Source of the DNA: Chloroflexota bacterium
GTDB lineage: Bacteria > Chloroflexota > Anaerolineae > UBA3071
Direction of reading: 5' to 3'
Length of the DNA: 5,812 nucleotides
Assembly (NCBI GenBank): GCA_014383605.1
Contig: JACNHM010000635.1
Span: forward strand, 1-5,812
The notes beneath the pieces are model-generated. The model was not told where the DNA came from and searched no databases. It saw only the letters and a program-made list of their open reading frames with translations. Below, in pieces: positions 1 through 5,091 of this stretch (the first letter of the stretch is position 1; every line of letters starts with the position of its first letter). The position numbers were made by a program, and so were the translations under genes.

Positions 1-54
1 GCCGGCCAGCACCGCCTCGATCTGATTGGCCTGCAACTCCAACAGCTTGCGCAT
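1..54 (-). CDS. 5' end of an SOS-type regulated gene, truncated by window edge; possibly an FtsK-like DNA translocase
   Basis: Only the first 18 codons are inside the window, reading MRKLLELQANQIEAVLAG. The start is well supported: ATG at 54-52 is preceded by AGGAGG (66-61) with a 6-nt spacer, then a roughly 100-nt leader and a consensus promoter with two SOS boxes. The peptide predicts an amphipathic helix with no signal sequence, so a cytoplasmic product is likely. The N-terminus reminds me of FtsK/SpoIIIE-type DNA translocases of Chloroflexota, which begin with a similar helix containing an IEAVL-like stretch. That is recall from a very short fragment and could easily be wrong. E. coli ftsK is itself damage-inducible, so the regulation would fit. 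It does not resemble the N-terminus of LexA, RecA or UvrA. Existence of the gene is much surer than its identity. Confidence 0.75.
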   Translation of the reverse strand, partial: MRKLLELQANQIEAVLAG

Positions 55-60
55 GGTGCA

Positions 61-66
61 CCTCCT
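61..66 (-). promoter_or_regulatory. Strong Shine-Dalgarno for the left-edge gene
   Basis: On the minus strand AGGAGG is followed by TGCACC and then ATG (54-52). It is a full-consensus site at good spacing, and it fixes the start of a gene whose coding region is otherwise too short to judge. Confidence 0.8.
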
Positions 67-71
67 GCCGC

Positions 72-112
72 GTGGTCGGTTGGTCTTGTTGGTCCCGTGG
101 TCTCCTGGTCCT
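72..112. repeat. Octamer-periodic TGGTC tract in the leader of the SOS-type gene
   Basis: On the plus strand TGGTC occurs five times, starting at 73, 81, 90, 98 and 106, so the spacing is 8, 9, 8 and 8 bp. Units read GTGGTCGG, TTGGTCTTG, TTGGTCCC, GTGGTCTC, CTGGTCCT. In the mRNA sense it becomes a GACCA-rich, almost U-free leader just upstream of the Shine-Dalgarno. The tract starts 18 nt upstream of the start codon, the same offset as the octamer tract before glgA. Confidence 0.7.
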
Positions 113-142
113 GCACGCCAATTCTCGGGCTGCAAAAAGAAT

Positions 143-156
143 AGAACGTCTGTTCT
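143..156. promoter_or_regulatory. SOS (LexA) box overlapping the predicted transcription start
   Basis: AGAACGTCTGTTCT is a perfect match to GAACNNNNGTTC, extended by one base pair of symmetry on each side. This is the LexA operator type of Gram-positive bacteria, also reported for the Chloroflexota genus Dehalococcoides. It lies just downstream of the -10 element of the minus-strand promoter, where bound repressor would block initiation. Its centre is 26 bp from the second box. Confidence 0.8.
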
Positions 157-161
157 GTTGC

Positions 162-190
162 ATTATACAGAACAAACGTTCTATTGTCAA
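162..190 (-). promoter_or_regulatory. Full-consensus sigma-70 promoter of the SOS-type gene
   Basis: Read on the minus strand, TTGACA (190-185) is separated by exactly 17 nt from TATAAT (167-162); both hexamers match the vegetative consensus at every position. The predicted start is near 155, giving an approximately 100-nt leader before ATG at 54. The 17-bp spacer holds one SOS box and the start region holds another. Exact-consensus promoters are usually seen where a strong repressor holds them off, which fits LexA control. Confidence 0.85.
169..182. promoter_or_regulatory. SOS (LexA) box in the promoter spacer
   Basis: AGAACAAACGTTCT is a second perfect GAACNNNNGTTC palindrome with the same flanking A/T symmetry as the first box. 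It sits between -35 and -10, so LexA dimer binding would exclude RNA polymerase. Its inner four bases (AAAC) fit the RNRY pattern typical of Gram-positive-type boxes. Confidence 0.8.
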
Positions 191-203
191 ATTCGGATAT
201 GGA

Positions 204-228
204 GCTTGCGCAAGTGCCGAGCGCAAGC
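204..228 (-). terminator. Hairpin downstream of rpsT, possible weak terminator
   Basis: GCTTGCGC (204-211) and GCGCAAGC (221-228) form a perfect 8-bp GC-rich stem with a 9-nt loop, starting 24 bp past the rpsT stop codon. There is no T-run after the stem on the minus strand, so it is not a classical intrinsic terminator. It could stabilise the rpsT 3' end or help separate rpsT transcription from the promoter that begins at 190. Confidence 0.4.
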
Positions 229-251
229 CATTTAGGAAACCAGGATGAGCG

Positions 252-542
252 TTAGACCTTTGCTGGCTGCTCCGCCTGGGTCTGCGCCTGCTGCAGGGCG
301 CGCATCAGGCGAGATTTGCGCCGCGCCGCGTTGCCCCGATGGATGACGCCCTTCTCGGCAGCCTTGTCCAGCAGCCTGACCGCCTGGAGCGTGGCTTCAG
401 TGGCAGACTCGACCTCGCCGGACTCTATGAACTGGCGTGCCCTTTTGATCTGGGTGCGAGTCGCCGAGCGTACCGTGCGGTTGCGCTGACGCTTGCGTTC
501 GGAACTGCGAATGCGTTTGATTGCTGACTTCGTATGTGCCAC
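252..542 (-). CDS. rpsT: 30S ribosomal protein S20 (bS20)
   Basis: A 96-residue, very basic protein that binds 16S rRNA early in small-subunit assembly. The N-terminus VAHTKSAIKRIR aligns with the family start (M-A-x-x-K-S-A-I-K-R-I-R). The C-terminal half has the conserved DKAAEKGVIHRGNAARRKSR stretch at about residues 59-78. Length is close to the family norm of 85-95, with a Gln/Ala-rich tail. I choose the GTG at 542-540, preceded by GGAGG with a 5-6-nt spacer. The in-frame TTG at 554 overlaps the ribosome binding site and would add four residues foreign to the family. The non-AUG start is notable because E. coli rpsT also uses one (UUG), linked to translational autoregulation. The gene has its own predicted promoter and follows the DUF2085 gene by about 135 bp. 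Confidence 0.97.
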   Translation of the reverse strand: MAHTKSAIKRIRSSERKRQRNRTVRSATRTQIKRARQFIESGEVESATEATLQAVRLLDKAAEKGVIHRGNAARRKSRLMRALQQAQTQAEQPAKV

Positions 543-565
543 AGAACCCTCCAACTTGCCTCAAG

Positions 566-586
566 CGTGAAACGTGATGCGTAACG
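566..586. repeat. Degenerate CGTGAAA heptamer tract upstream of rpsT
   Basis: Three 7-bp units in register: CGTGAAA, CGTGATG, CGTAACG. The first is identical to the unit repeated seven times at 2117-2165 upstream of ccdA. The tract lies in the rpsT leader, 24 nt upstream of the start codon. It is probably a decayed or minimal copy of the same repeat family. Confidence 0.5.
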
Positions 587-632
587 GCATGCGCTACGCT
601 ATGTCGTCCCTGGTGAATATTTCCGGACGAAG

Positions 633-661
633 AGTATACACTACCTCCGCCGATTTATCCA
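633..661 (-). promoter_or_regulatory. Putative rpsT promoter
   Basis: On the minus strand TGGATA (661-656, 4 of 6 matches to TTGACA) lies 17 nt before TATACT (638-633, 5 of 6 matches to TATAAT). Transcription would start near 626, leaving a leader of about 80 nt. It lies wholly in the gap after the DUF2085 stop codon. No known S20 leader structure was recognised. Confidence 0.45.
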
Positions 662-677
662 AATTCGGGCCGTCGCT

Positions 678-1328
678 CTATTGCCGCCGTTCCTCGACGC
701 CATGCAGCACATCGGCCATGGCCCGCTCGACGTAGGGATACGCCAGCCACACCGTGGCCAGCCCGAACAGCGCACCGCTGAAGGTGCGCAGCAGCCAGTT
801 GCTCTCCCTCAGACCGAAGAGCTGCGTGCCACCATCCACCGCCAGGGGGATCAGGAAAAGGGCATATCCCCACAGCGGCAGTGGCCGCCAGCGCCGTCCC
901 GTCAACCCGAAAAGCAAGCCCGCCAGCAGGATCGCTCCCCAGGTGGCCACGTCCCGCTCGCAGAAGGCGATCTTGTACCCCAGCTGCTCATCGCCCACGA
1001 AGGCGGCGCGCTCGCTTGGCGCCAACCCAGTCAAGGCGCCAGCGGCGCCCAGTTCCTCTAGCGAATAGACGAACTCCTCACCGAAGAGGAAAAAAGAGCG
1101 CTCCGGCAGTTGGTGGCACTGGGACCGGAAGATCCAGTAGATGATCTGTCCGGCGCGCTCGTTCCCGCTTTGCATCAGCAGTGGCGCGGCCAGCGGCACG
1201 GCCAGATACAGGGCCACGAGCAGGTTGAAGATGGGCAGCCAGCGGCGGGCGAAGCTGTGCACCACCCGATCAATCCGGGCCGCCAGCGCTGCGGCCCGTG
1301 GCGACAGCGTGGACGTCGTTCCGGACAC
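678..1328 (-). CDS. DUF2085 family integral membrane protein
   Basis: A 216-residue protein with about four hydrophobic segments (near residues 32-52, 128-145, 150-167 and 183-199). The conserved features of the uncharacterised DUF2085 family are visible: CHQ with PERSF just after (71-79), a second motif FCERD (122-126) just before a helix, and the DGGTQ...RESNWLLR stretch (165-181) leading into the last helix. The function of the family is unknown. The protein has exactly two cysteines, C71 and C123, both in the family motifs and probably on the same side of the membrane. The start is GTG, only 6 nt after the ccdA stop codon; with GAGG about 12 nt upstream inside the ccdA end, translational coupling is likely. 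Its pairing with a thiol-transporting CcdA protein suggests the cysteine pair could be redox-linked, but that is inference. Confidence 0.85.
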   Translation of the reverse strand: MSGTTSTLSPRAAALAARIDRVVHSFARRWLPIFNLLVALYLAVPLAAPLLMQSGNERAGQIIYWIFRSQCHQLPERSFFLFGEEFVYSLEELGAAGALTGLAPSERAAFVGDEQLGYKIAFCERDVATWGAILLAGLLFGLTGRRWRPLPLWGYALFLIPLAVDGGTQLFGLRESNWLLRTFSGALFGLATVWLAYPYVERAMADVLHGVEERRQ

Positions 1329-1334
1329 CGGCGG

Positions 1335-2096
1335 CTAGCCTCGCGCACCCGAATCGCCGCCGCCTATGACCACCGCGCCGCTCAGGTAGCCCAGGTAGCC
1401 GGGAATCAGTGGCAAGACGCACGGAGACAAGGAGGAAAGCAGCCCCGCCAGGAAGGCCAGCGGCAAGGTGACCGTGCCTGTGTCGCCGGTGGACAGCTCC
1501 GCCGTCGCCAGGCCGGCGCCGAGTCGTTCGGTCAACCACCCTGCGAGCCATTGGAACTGGTCCAGTAGCAGCAGAATGCCGATGATCACCAGGAAAATGC
1601 CGGTGATGGTGGACACGACGTTCAGATAACGGTTCAGGCGGCGCAACCAGCCGGTCATGGTGCTCAGCGCCGCGCCGGTGAGGAGGAAGGGAAGGCCCAG
1701 GCCCAGCGAGTAGACGGCCAGCAGCAACGCCCCCTGGCCAACGGTCTGGGTGTTGCTGGCCAGCAGGTAGATGGCCGCCAGCACCGGGCCCACGCAAGGG
1801 ATCCAGCCGGCGGAGAAAACGACGCCCATCAGCAGCGAGGAGAGGGTGCCCAGGCCGGGCTTGGCCTGCATCTGTACCCGCCTGTCCACGTATAGGAAGG
1901 GCAGTTTGATCAGCCCCATGGTGGCGAGGCCGAAGAGGATGATCAGCGCGCCGCCGACCCGCTGCACCCAGACGATGTAGCGGTGCAGCGCGTAGCCGAT
2001 GAGGGCCACCGACGCGCCCAGGCTCACAAACACAATGGAGAAGCCGAGCACGAAGGCCAGCGCATGGAAAAATGTCTCTTTGCGGTCAGTGATCAT
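1335..2096 (-). CDS. ccdA: CcdA/DsbD-type thiol-disulfide membrane transporter with permuted helix order
   Basis: A 253-residue membrane protein of the CcdA family, which passes electrons from cytoplasmic thioredoxin across the membrane to extracytoplasmic thiols (cytochrome c maturation, disulfide reduction). Six hydrophobic segments lie near 9-32, 48-63, 86-113, 122-144, 160-178 and 209-242. The only cysteines, C101 in WIPCVGP and C226 in SPCVLP, match the redox pair. The order is odd: in ordinary CcdA the SPCVLP helix is first and GW-x-P-C-x-G-P is in helix 4. Here the first-helix block, running from LPLAFLAGLL to GYLGYLSGA, is at the C-terminus after a polar linker (about 189-208), and the protein begins at the usual helix 2 (ALAFVLGF). 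No SPCVLP segment lies upstream: only the heptamer tract and the end of the galT-like gene. I prefer ATG at 2096 (GAG with 5-nt spacing) over in-frame GTG at 2102. Family assignment is secure; the permuted order is read directly from one uninterrupted frame. Confidence 0.9.
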   Translation of the reverse strand: MITDRKETFFHALAFVLGFSIVFVSLGASVALIGYALHRYIVWVQRVGGALIILFGLATMGLIKLPFLYVDRRVQMQAKPGLGTLSSLLMGVVFSAGWIPCVGPVLAAIYLLASNTQTVGQGALLLAVYSLGLGLPFLLTGAALSTMTGWLRRLNRYLNVVSTITGIFLVIIGILLLLDQFQWLAGWLTERLGAGLATAELSTGDTGTVTLPLAFLAGLLSSLSPCVLPLIPGYLGYLSGAVVIGGGDSGARG

Positions 2097-2103
2097 GATC
2101 ACT
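2088..2103. repeat. Perfect 16-bp palindrome over the ccdA start codon
   Basis: AGTGATCATGATCACT equals its own reverse complement and covers both candidate ccdA start codons. As RNA it can fold into a 6-bp stem with the tetraloop CAUG, placing AUG in the loop. As DNA it could be a dimeric-protein operator. It is also built from overlapping GATC/TGATCA words, so chance is possible. Confidence 0.5.
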
Positions 2104-2116
2104 CGCTCTAGAAAGT

Positions 2117-2168
2117 CGTGAAACGTGAAACGTGAAACGTGAAACGTGAAACGTGAAACGTGAAACGT
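2117..2168. repeat. Tandem heptamer repeat (CGTGAAA)7 upstream of ccdA
   Basis: Seven perfect consecutive copies of CGTGAAA (2117-2165) plus a partial CGT, with an imperfect flank (GAAAGT at 2111-2116). It fills most of the 80-90-bp gap between the galT-like stop and the ccdA start. In the mRNA sense it is (TTTCACG)n, with no stop codon in any frame, and ends about 20 nt upstream of the ATG. Copy-number change by slipped-strand mispairing could alter leader length. It is not a CRISPR: there are no spacers. Confidence 0.97.
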
Positions 2169-2185
2169 TTACACTGAGTCGCGTT

Positions 2186-3385
2186 TTACGCAGAGAAAGC
2201 CTCTTTCAACTGACCAACCACGAAGAAGGGGTCGGTGCCGATGACGTTGGCCGCGTACAGCTCCATGCCGCCGATGTCGCCGGTGCGGTTGACGGGGTCG
2301 CCGCGGTCCACCACCCGCACCACCACCGGGAAACCACTCCAATCCTCGTCTGCCTCGGCCAATGGCGGCATGACCATGGCCACGTTGAAGCTCTGCACCC
2401 CCATCTGATCCCGGAAGCAGGCCAGTGTGTCGTACAGCGCCCGCTTGAGCGCCGGGCTGAGGCCGTCGGCCAGCAGCAGCGTCTCCCGCTCCTTGACCGG
2501 GGCCAGGTAGGCGATCACCCGCACGCCGTCCCGCTCGAAGCCCAGGCCCAGGTCAGCATGGGCGGTGTAGAGATCGTCGAAGTAGTTGGAACCGCGTTCC
2601 CGCCTGTAAGCCAGCGCGGCCCGCCGCAGCGCCTCCACCTTGGCGTAGTGCATCCCCCTGGTCACAGTCATCTGCGTGTGACCGTGCAGGATGCTGGCCG
2701 CGGCCTTCCAGAGGCAGTTCCACATGAAGAAGAAGTACTTGGCCTCCGGGTCAACCTCGTGCGCCGCCAGCGCCCAGCGATAGGCGGTGTCCACGTAATC
2801 GGCCACCTCCTCGGCATCGAAGGCCAGCGGATCGTGCTCATTGAAGACGACCAGGCCATGGAAGCCATCGTATTTGGCGATGTTGGAGGCGGTGATGCTG
2901 TGCTTGCCCCGCACGCGCCCGAAGACATCCTCCGGCGTGGCCTTTTCCGGCAAGCAGAAGGGGTCGCCAATCCGGGTGCGAGCCTCCTTCACCGCGTCGC
3001 TGACGGCCCTCGCTTCCATAGGCCGGCGTGCCCGCAGCTCGTTGAACAGAGCGCCTTCCATGGTTACCACGTTGGTCACCTTGACAATGCGCTGCTCCCG
3101 CACTGCGTCCACGGAGCCGAAGTAGCCCTCGATCCACTGATGCATCGCCTCCGGCGGGTTGAGCTGACCCACACAGGTGCTGACGTGGAAGATGTACTGG
3201 AAGCGCTCTCGCGCGGGCGCGGGCAGCGCCGCCACCAGCTCCGCCAGATGGACGATGTCCGGGGTGATCAGGGGCAGCGGCACACGCAGCGGCTGGCGTC
3301 GCTTCTCGACGTGCCGGAGTGGGCGCTCCTGGCCCTCCGATGGCGCTGCGTCCGCCGCGGCGATGTCGTGATCTTCTGTGCTCAT
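2186..3385 (-). CDS. GalT-like nucleotidyltransferase/phosphorylase (HIT superfamily)
   Basis: A 399-residue cytoplasmic protein. The active-site stretch at 223-238 has N223, S231, H234, H236 and Q238, exactly the spacing of galactose-1-phosphate uridylyltransferase (N-x7-S-x2-H-P-H-x-Q), with Gly in place of the usual Pro (HGHTQ). H236 aligns with the histidine that forms the covalent nucleotidyl intermediate. A further conserved-looking region is HSITASNIAKYDGFHG (162-177), followed by FNEHDP. The CxxC zinc pair of E. coli-type GalT is not visible, and residues 1-35 look disordered. The ATG overlaps the glgA stop codon (ATGA), with GGGG 7 nt upstream, so the two are translationally coupled. 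Plants have a GalT relative that is an ADP-glucose phosphorylase; beside glycogen synthase, that activity is a reasonable guess. Plain UDP-sugar/hexose-1-phosphate exchange is the alternative. Superfamily is secure, substrate is not. Confidence 0.8.
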   Translation of the reverse strand: MSTEDHDIAAADAAPSEGQERPLRHVEKRRQPLRVPLPLITPDIVHLAELVAALPAPARERFQYIFHVSTCVGQLNPPEAMHQWIEGYFGSVDAVREQRIVKVTNVVTMEGALFNELRARRPMEARAVSDAVKEARTRIGDPFCLPEKATPEDVFGRVRGKHSITASNIAKYDGFHGLVVFNEHDPLAFDAEEVADYVDTAYRWALAAHEVDPEAKYFFFMWNCLWKAAASILHGHTQMTVTRGMHYAKVEALRRAALAYRRERGSNYFDDLYTAHADLGLGFERDGVRVIAYLAPVKERETLLLADGLSPALKRALYDTLACFRDQMGVQSFNVAMVMPPLAEADEDWSGFPVVVRVVDRGDPVNRTGDIGGMELYAANVIGTDPFFVVGQLKEAFSA

Positions 3386-4902
3386 GCGCTGGCCCCTTTG
3401 GAGTTAAAGAGGTCGTATTCACCGGGAGCGTGCTCCCCAGCGCTGGCGGCCAGGGCGCGGTAGTAGAGATCGGCGTACTTGCGCGCCGAGGCCGTCCAGG
3501 AGTAATCGGCCTTCATGCCCCGCAACATCAGTTGCCGCCACACGTCGCCGTGCTTGTAGGTCTCGGCAGCCCGCACCAGGGCGGTGTACAGGGCCATAGC
3601 GTCGTAGGCTTGGAAGCTGAAGCCGTTGCCTGCACCCGTGCGGGGGTCGTAGTCCTGCACCGTATCGGCCAGGCCACCGGTGGCCCGCACCACGGGCACG
3701 CTGCCGTAGCGCATGGCGATGAACTGGCCCAGCCCGCAGGGCTCGAAGCGGGAAGGCATCAAGAACATGTCGGAACCGGCGTAGATGCGCTGCGCCAGTG
3801 GCGTGTTGAAGGTCAAGAAGACCTTCAACTTGTCGGGGTAGCGTTTTGCCAGCTTGTCGAACATGTCGTGGTATTTCTGGTCGCCCGTGCCCAGCAGCAC
3901 GAACTGGCAGTCCACGTGCCGCATCAGCGGGTTCATGATGGCGCTGATGAGGTCGAAACCCTTCTGATCGGCCAGGCGGGAGATGATGCCGATGAGCGGC
4001 ACGTGGGGACGCTCCGGCAGTCCGGCTTCGGCTTGCAGGGCCGCCTTGTTGACCCCCCGCCGCCCCAGCGTGCTGACGTCGAAGTTCATGGCGATGTGAG
4101 GGTCGCTGGCCGGGTTCAGCACTTCGGTGTCAATGCCGTTGAGGATGCCGAACAGGCTGTCGCGGCGATCCCGCAGCAGCGGGTCCAGCCGCTCGCCGTA
4201 TTCGGGGGTCAGAATCTCCTGCGCATACTTCTCGCTGACAGTGTTGATCATATCGGCGAAGAGGATGCCGCGGGCCATGAAATCCACTACCTGGTTTAAG
4301 TCGGCCGTGTCGGGATGGACGATGAAGCCATGCTCGGCGACGCCAGCGATCTCCAGCACGCGGAGGCCGAAAATGCCCTGATAGGCCAGGTTGTGGATAG
4401 TGTAGACTGTGGCCGCGTGGGCGAAGAAGGGGTCGTCCTTGTAGATGGTCTTTATCCAATTGGGCACCATGGCTGTGTGCCAGTCGTGGCAGTGCAGGAT
4501 GTCAGGTTGCCAGCCGATCTGCTTGCACAACTCCAGGCCGGCGCGGCAAAAGAAGATGAACCGCTCTGCATCGTCGGGATACATGTAGATGCCATCGCGG
4601 TCGTAGAGGCGCGGGTTCTCCACGAAGTACACCGGCACACCGTCGCCGATGGTGCCTTCGAAGACGGCTGTGGGTTCATTGCCCTCGCCCAAAGGCACAG
4701 GGAAGGGGGCCAGCTTCTGCTTCAGCCCGAACTTCTCAATGCCGACGCGACCGTAGCGGGGCATCACCACCCGCACGTCGTGGCCCAGTTGTTTAAGTGC
4801 CTTGGGCAGCGAGCCGACGACGTCGGCGAGGCCGCCGGTCTTGGCGAAGGGCACCACCTCGGCCGAGAATTGCAGGATGTTTAGAGGTTTCTGCGCGTCC
4901 AT
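3382..4902 (-). CDS. glgA: Glycogen synthase (ADP-glucose type, GT5)
   Basis: A 506-residue cytoplasmic glycosyltransferase that extends alpha-1,4-glucan chains from ADP-glucose. The GT-B fold markers are all present in order: the N-terminal KTGGLADVVGSLPKAL loop (21-36, K21 as ADP-glucose-binding lysine), HDWHTA (139-144), TIHNLAYQG (168-176), NGIDTEVLNP (255-264), the ISRLADQKG hinge region (307-315), LLGTGD (336-341), and SRFEPCGLGQ (384-393) with catalytic E387, followed by ATGGLADTV. Length fits bacterial GlgA (about 475-510), with a short extra tail after about 487. The start ATG has AGGAGA about 12 nt upstream, a rather long spacing. It is the first gene of a coupled pair with the GalT-like gene and is separated from the upstream ABC gene by about 250 bp holding two repeat tracts and a weak promoter candidate. 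Confidence 0.97.
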   Translation of the reverse strand: MDAQKPLNILQFSAEVVPFAKTGGLADVVGSLPKALKQLGHDVRVVMPRYGRVGIEKFGLKQKLAPFPVPLGEGNEPTAVFEGTIGDGVPVYFVENPRLYDRDGIYMYPDDAERFIFFCRAGLELCKQIGWQPDILHCHDWHTAMVPNWIKTIYKDDPFFAHAATVYTIHNLAYQGIFGLRVLEIAGVAEHGFIVHPDTADLNQVVDFMARGILFADMINTVSEKYAQEILTPEYGERLDPLLRDRRDSLFGILNGIDTEVLNPASDPHIAMNFDVSTLGRRGVNKAALQAEAGLPERPHVPLIGIISRLADQKGFDLISAIMNPLMRHVDCQFVLLGTGDQKYHDMFDKLAKRYPDKLKVFLTFNTPLAQRIYAGSDMFLMPSRFEPCGLGQFIAMRYGSVPVVRATGGLADTVQDYDPRTGAGNGFSFQAYDAMALYTALVRAAETYKHGDVWRQLMLRGMKADYSWTASARKYADLYYRALAASAGEHAPGEYDLFNSKGASA

Positions 4903-4919
4903 GGTCAGCGGGTCTCTCC

Positions 4920-4991
4920 TTGGCTATCTGGTGGGTTGGTAGGTTGGTACATTGGTACATCGGTAGATTGGGAGATTGGGAGACTGGCAGC
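4920..4991. repeat. Nine-unit octamer tract (TTGGTAGA-like) in the glgA leader
   Basis: Nine consecutive 8-bp units in exact register: TTGGCTAT, CTGGTGGG, TTGGTAGG, TTGGTACA (twice), TCGGTAGA, TTGGGAGA (twice), CTGGCAGC. In the mRNA sense the tract is C/A/U-rich with few G, so it should be weakly structured. It starts 18 nt upstream of the glgA ATG and overlaps nothing recognisable as a gene; the reading frame running through it (peptides like NLPMYQCTNLP) is an artefact of the repeat. Confidence 0.85.
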
Positions 4992-5037
4992 GTGACACAC
5001 TGGATACCGCTCACTGCCCTACCGAAGTGCGACCGCA

Positions 5038-5066
5038 ATCCTAACACACTTGCCGCGAAAGGACAA
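5038..5066 (-). promoter_or_regulatory. Candidate glgA promoter
   Basis: On the minus strand TTGTCC (5066-5061) and TAGGAT (5043-5038) are 17 nt apart, each matching consensus at 4 of 6 positions. It lies in the only non-repetitive part of the glgA upstream region, between the octamer tract and the pyrimidine tract. It is weak evidence on its own; the leader would be about 130 nt. Confidence 0.3.
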
Positions 5067-5091
5067 ATCACATCTCTTACATCTCACAGCT

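Noticed and set aside
26..235. Plus-strand 69-codon open frame at the left edge
   Set aside because: It runs through the promoter, the SOS boxes and the hairpin, has no ribosome binding site and no recognisable protein.
579..599. Hairpin in the rpsT leader (GCGTA...TACGC)
   Set aside because: Five-base-pair stem with an 11-nt loop; too weak to call and matching no known S20 leader structure.
1335..2102. Reading the ccdA region as two broken ccdA fragments or a frameshifted pseudogene
   Set aside because: The frame is continuous with a soluble linker between the two blocks, both cysteine motifs are intact, and all six hydrophobic segments of one CcdA are present once each.
2117..2168. CRISPR array or replication-origin iterons
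   Set aside because: Units are 7 bp with no spacers, and no rep, dnaA or cas gene is nearby.
2153..3463. Long plus-strand open frame of 436 codons
   Set aside because: It is antisense to the GalT-like gene, a common effect of GC-rich codon use; composition is His/Val/Gly-rich without motifs and it begins in the heptamer repeat.
4793..5071. Open frame on the minus strand through the glgA upstream region
   Set aside because: It is produced by the octamer repeat (peptides like NLPMYQ/TNLPTHQ) and then overlaps the well-supported glgA N-terminus in another frame; no family resemblance.
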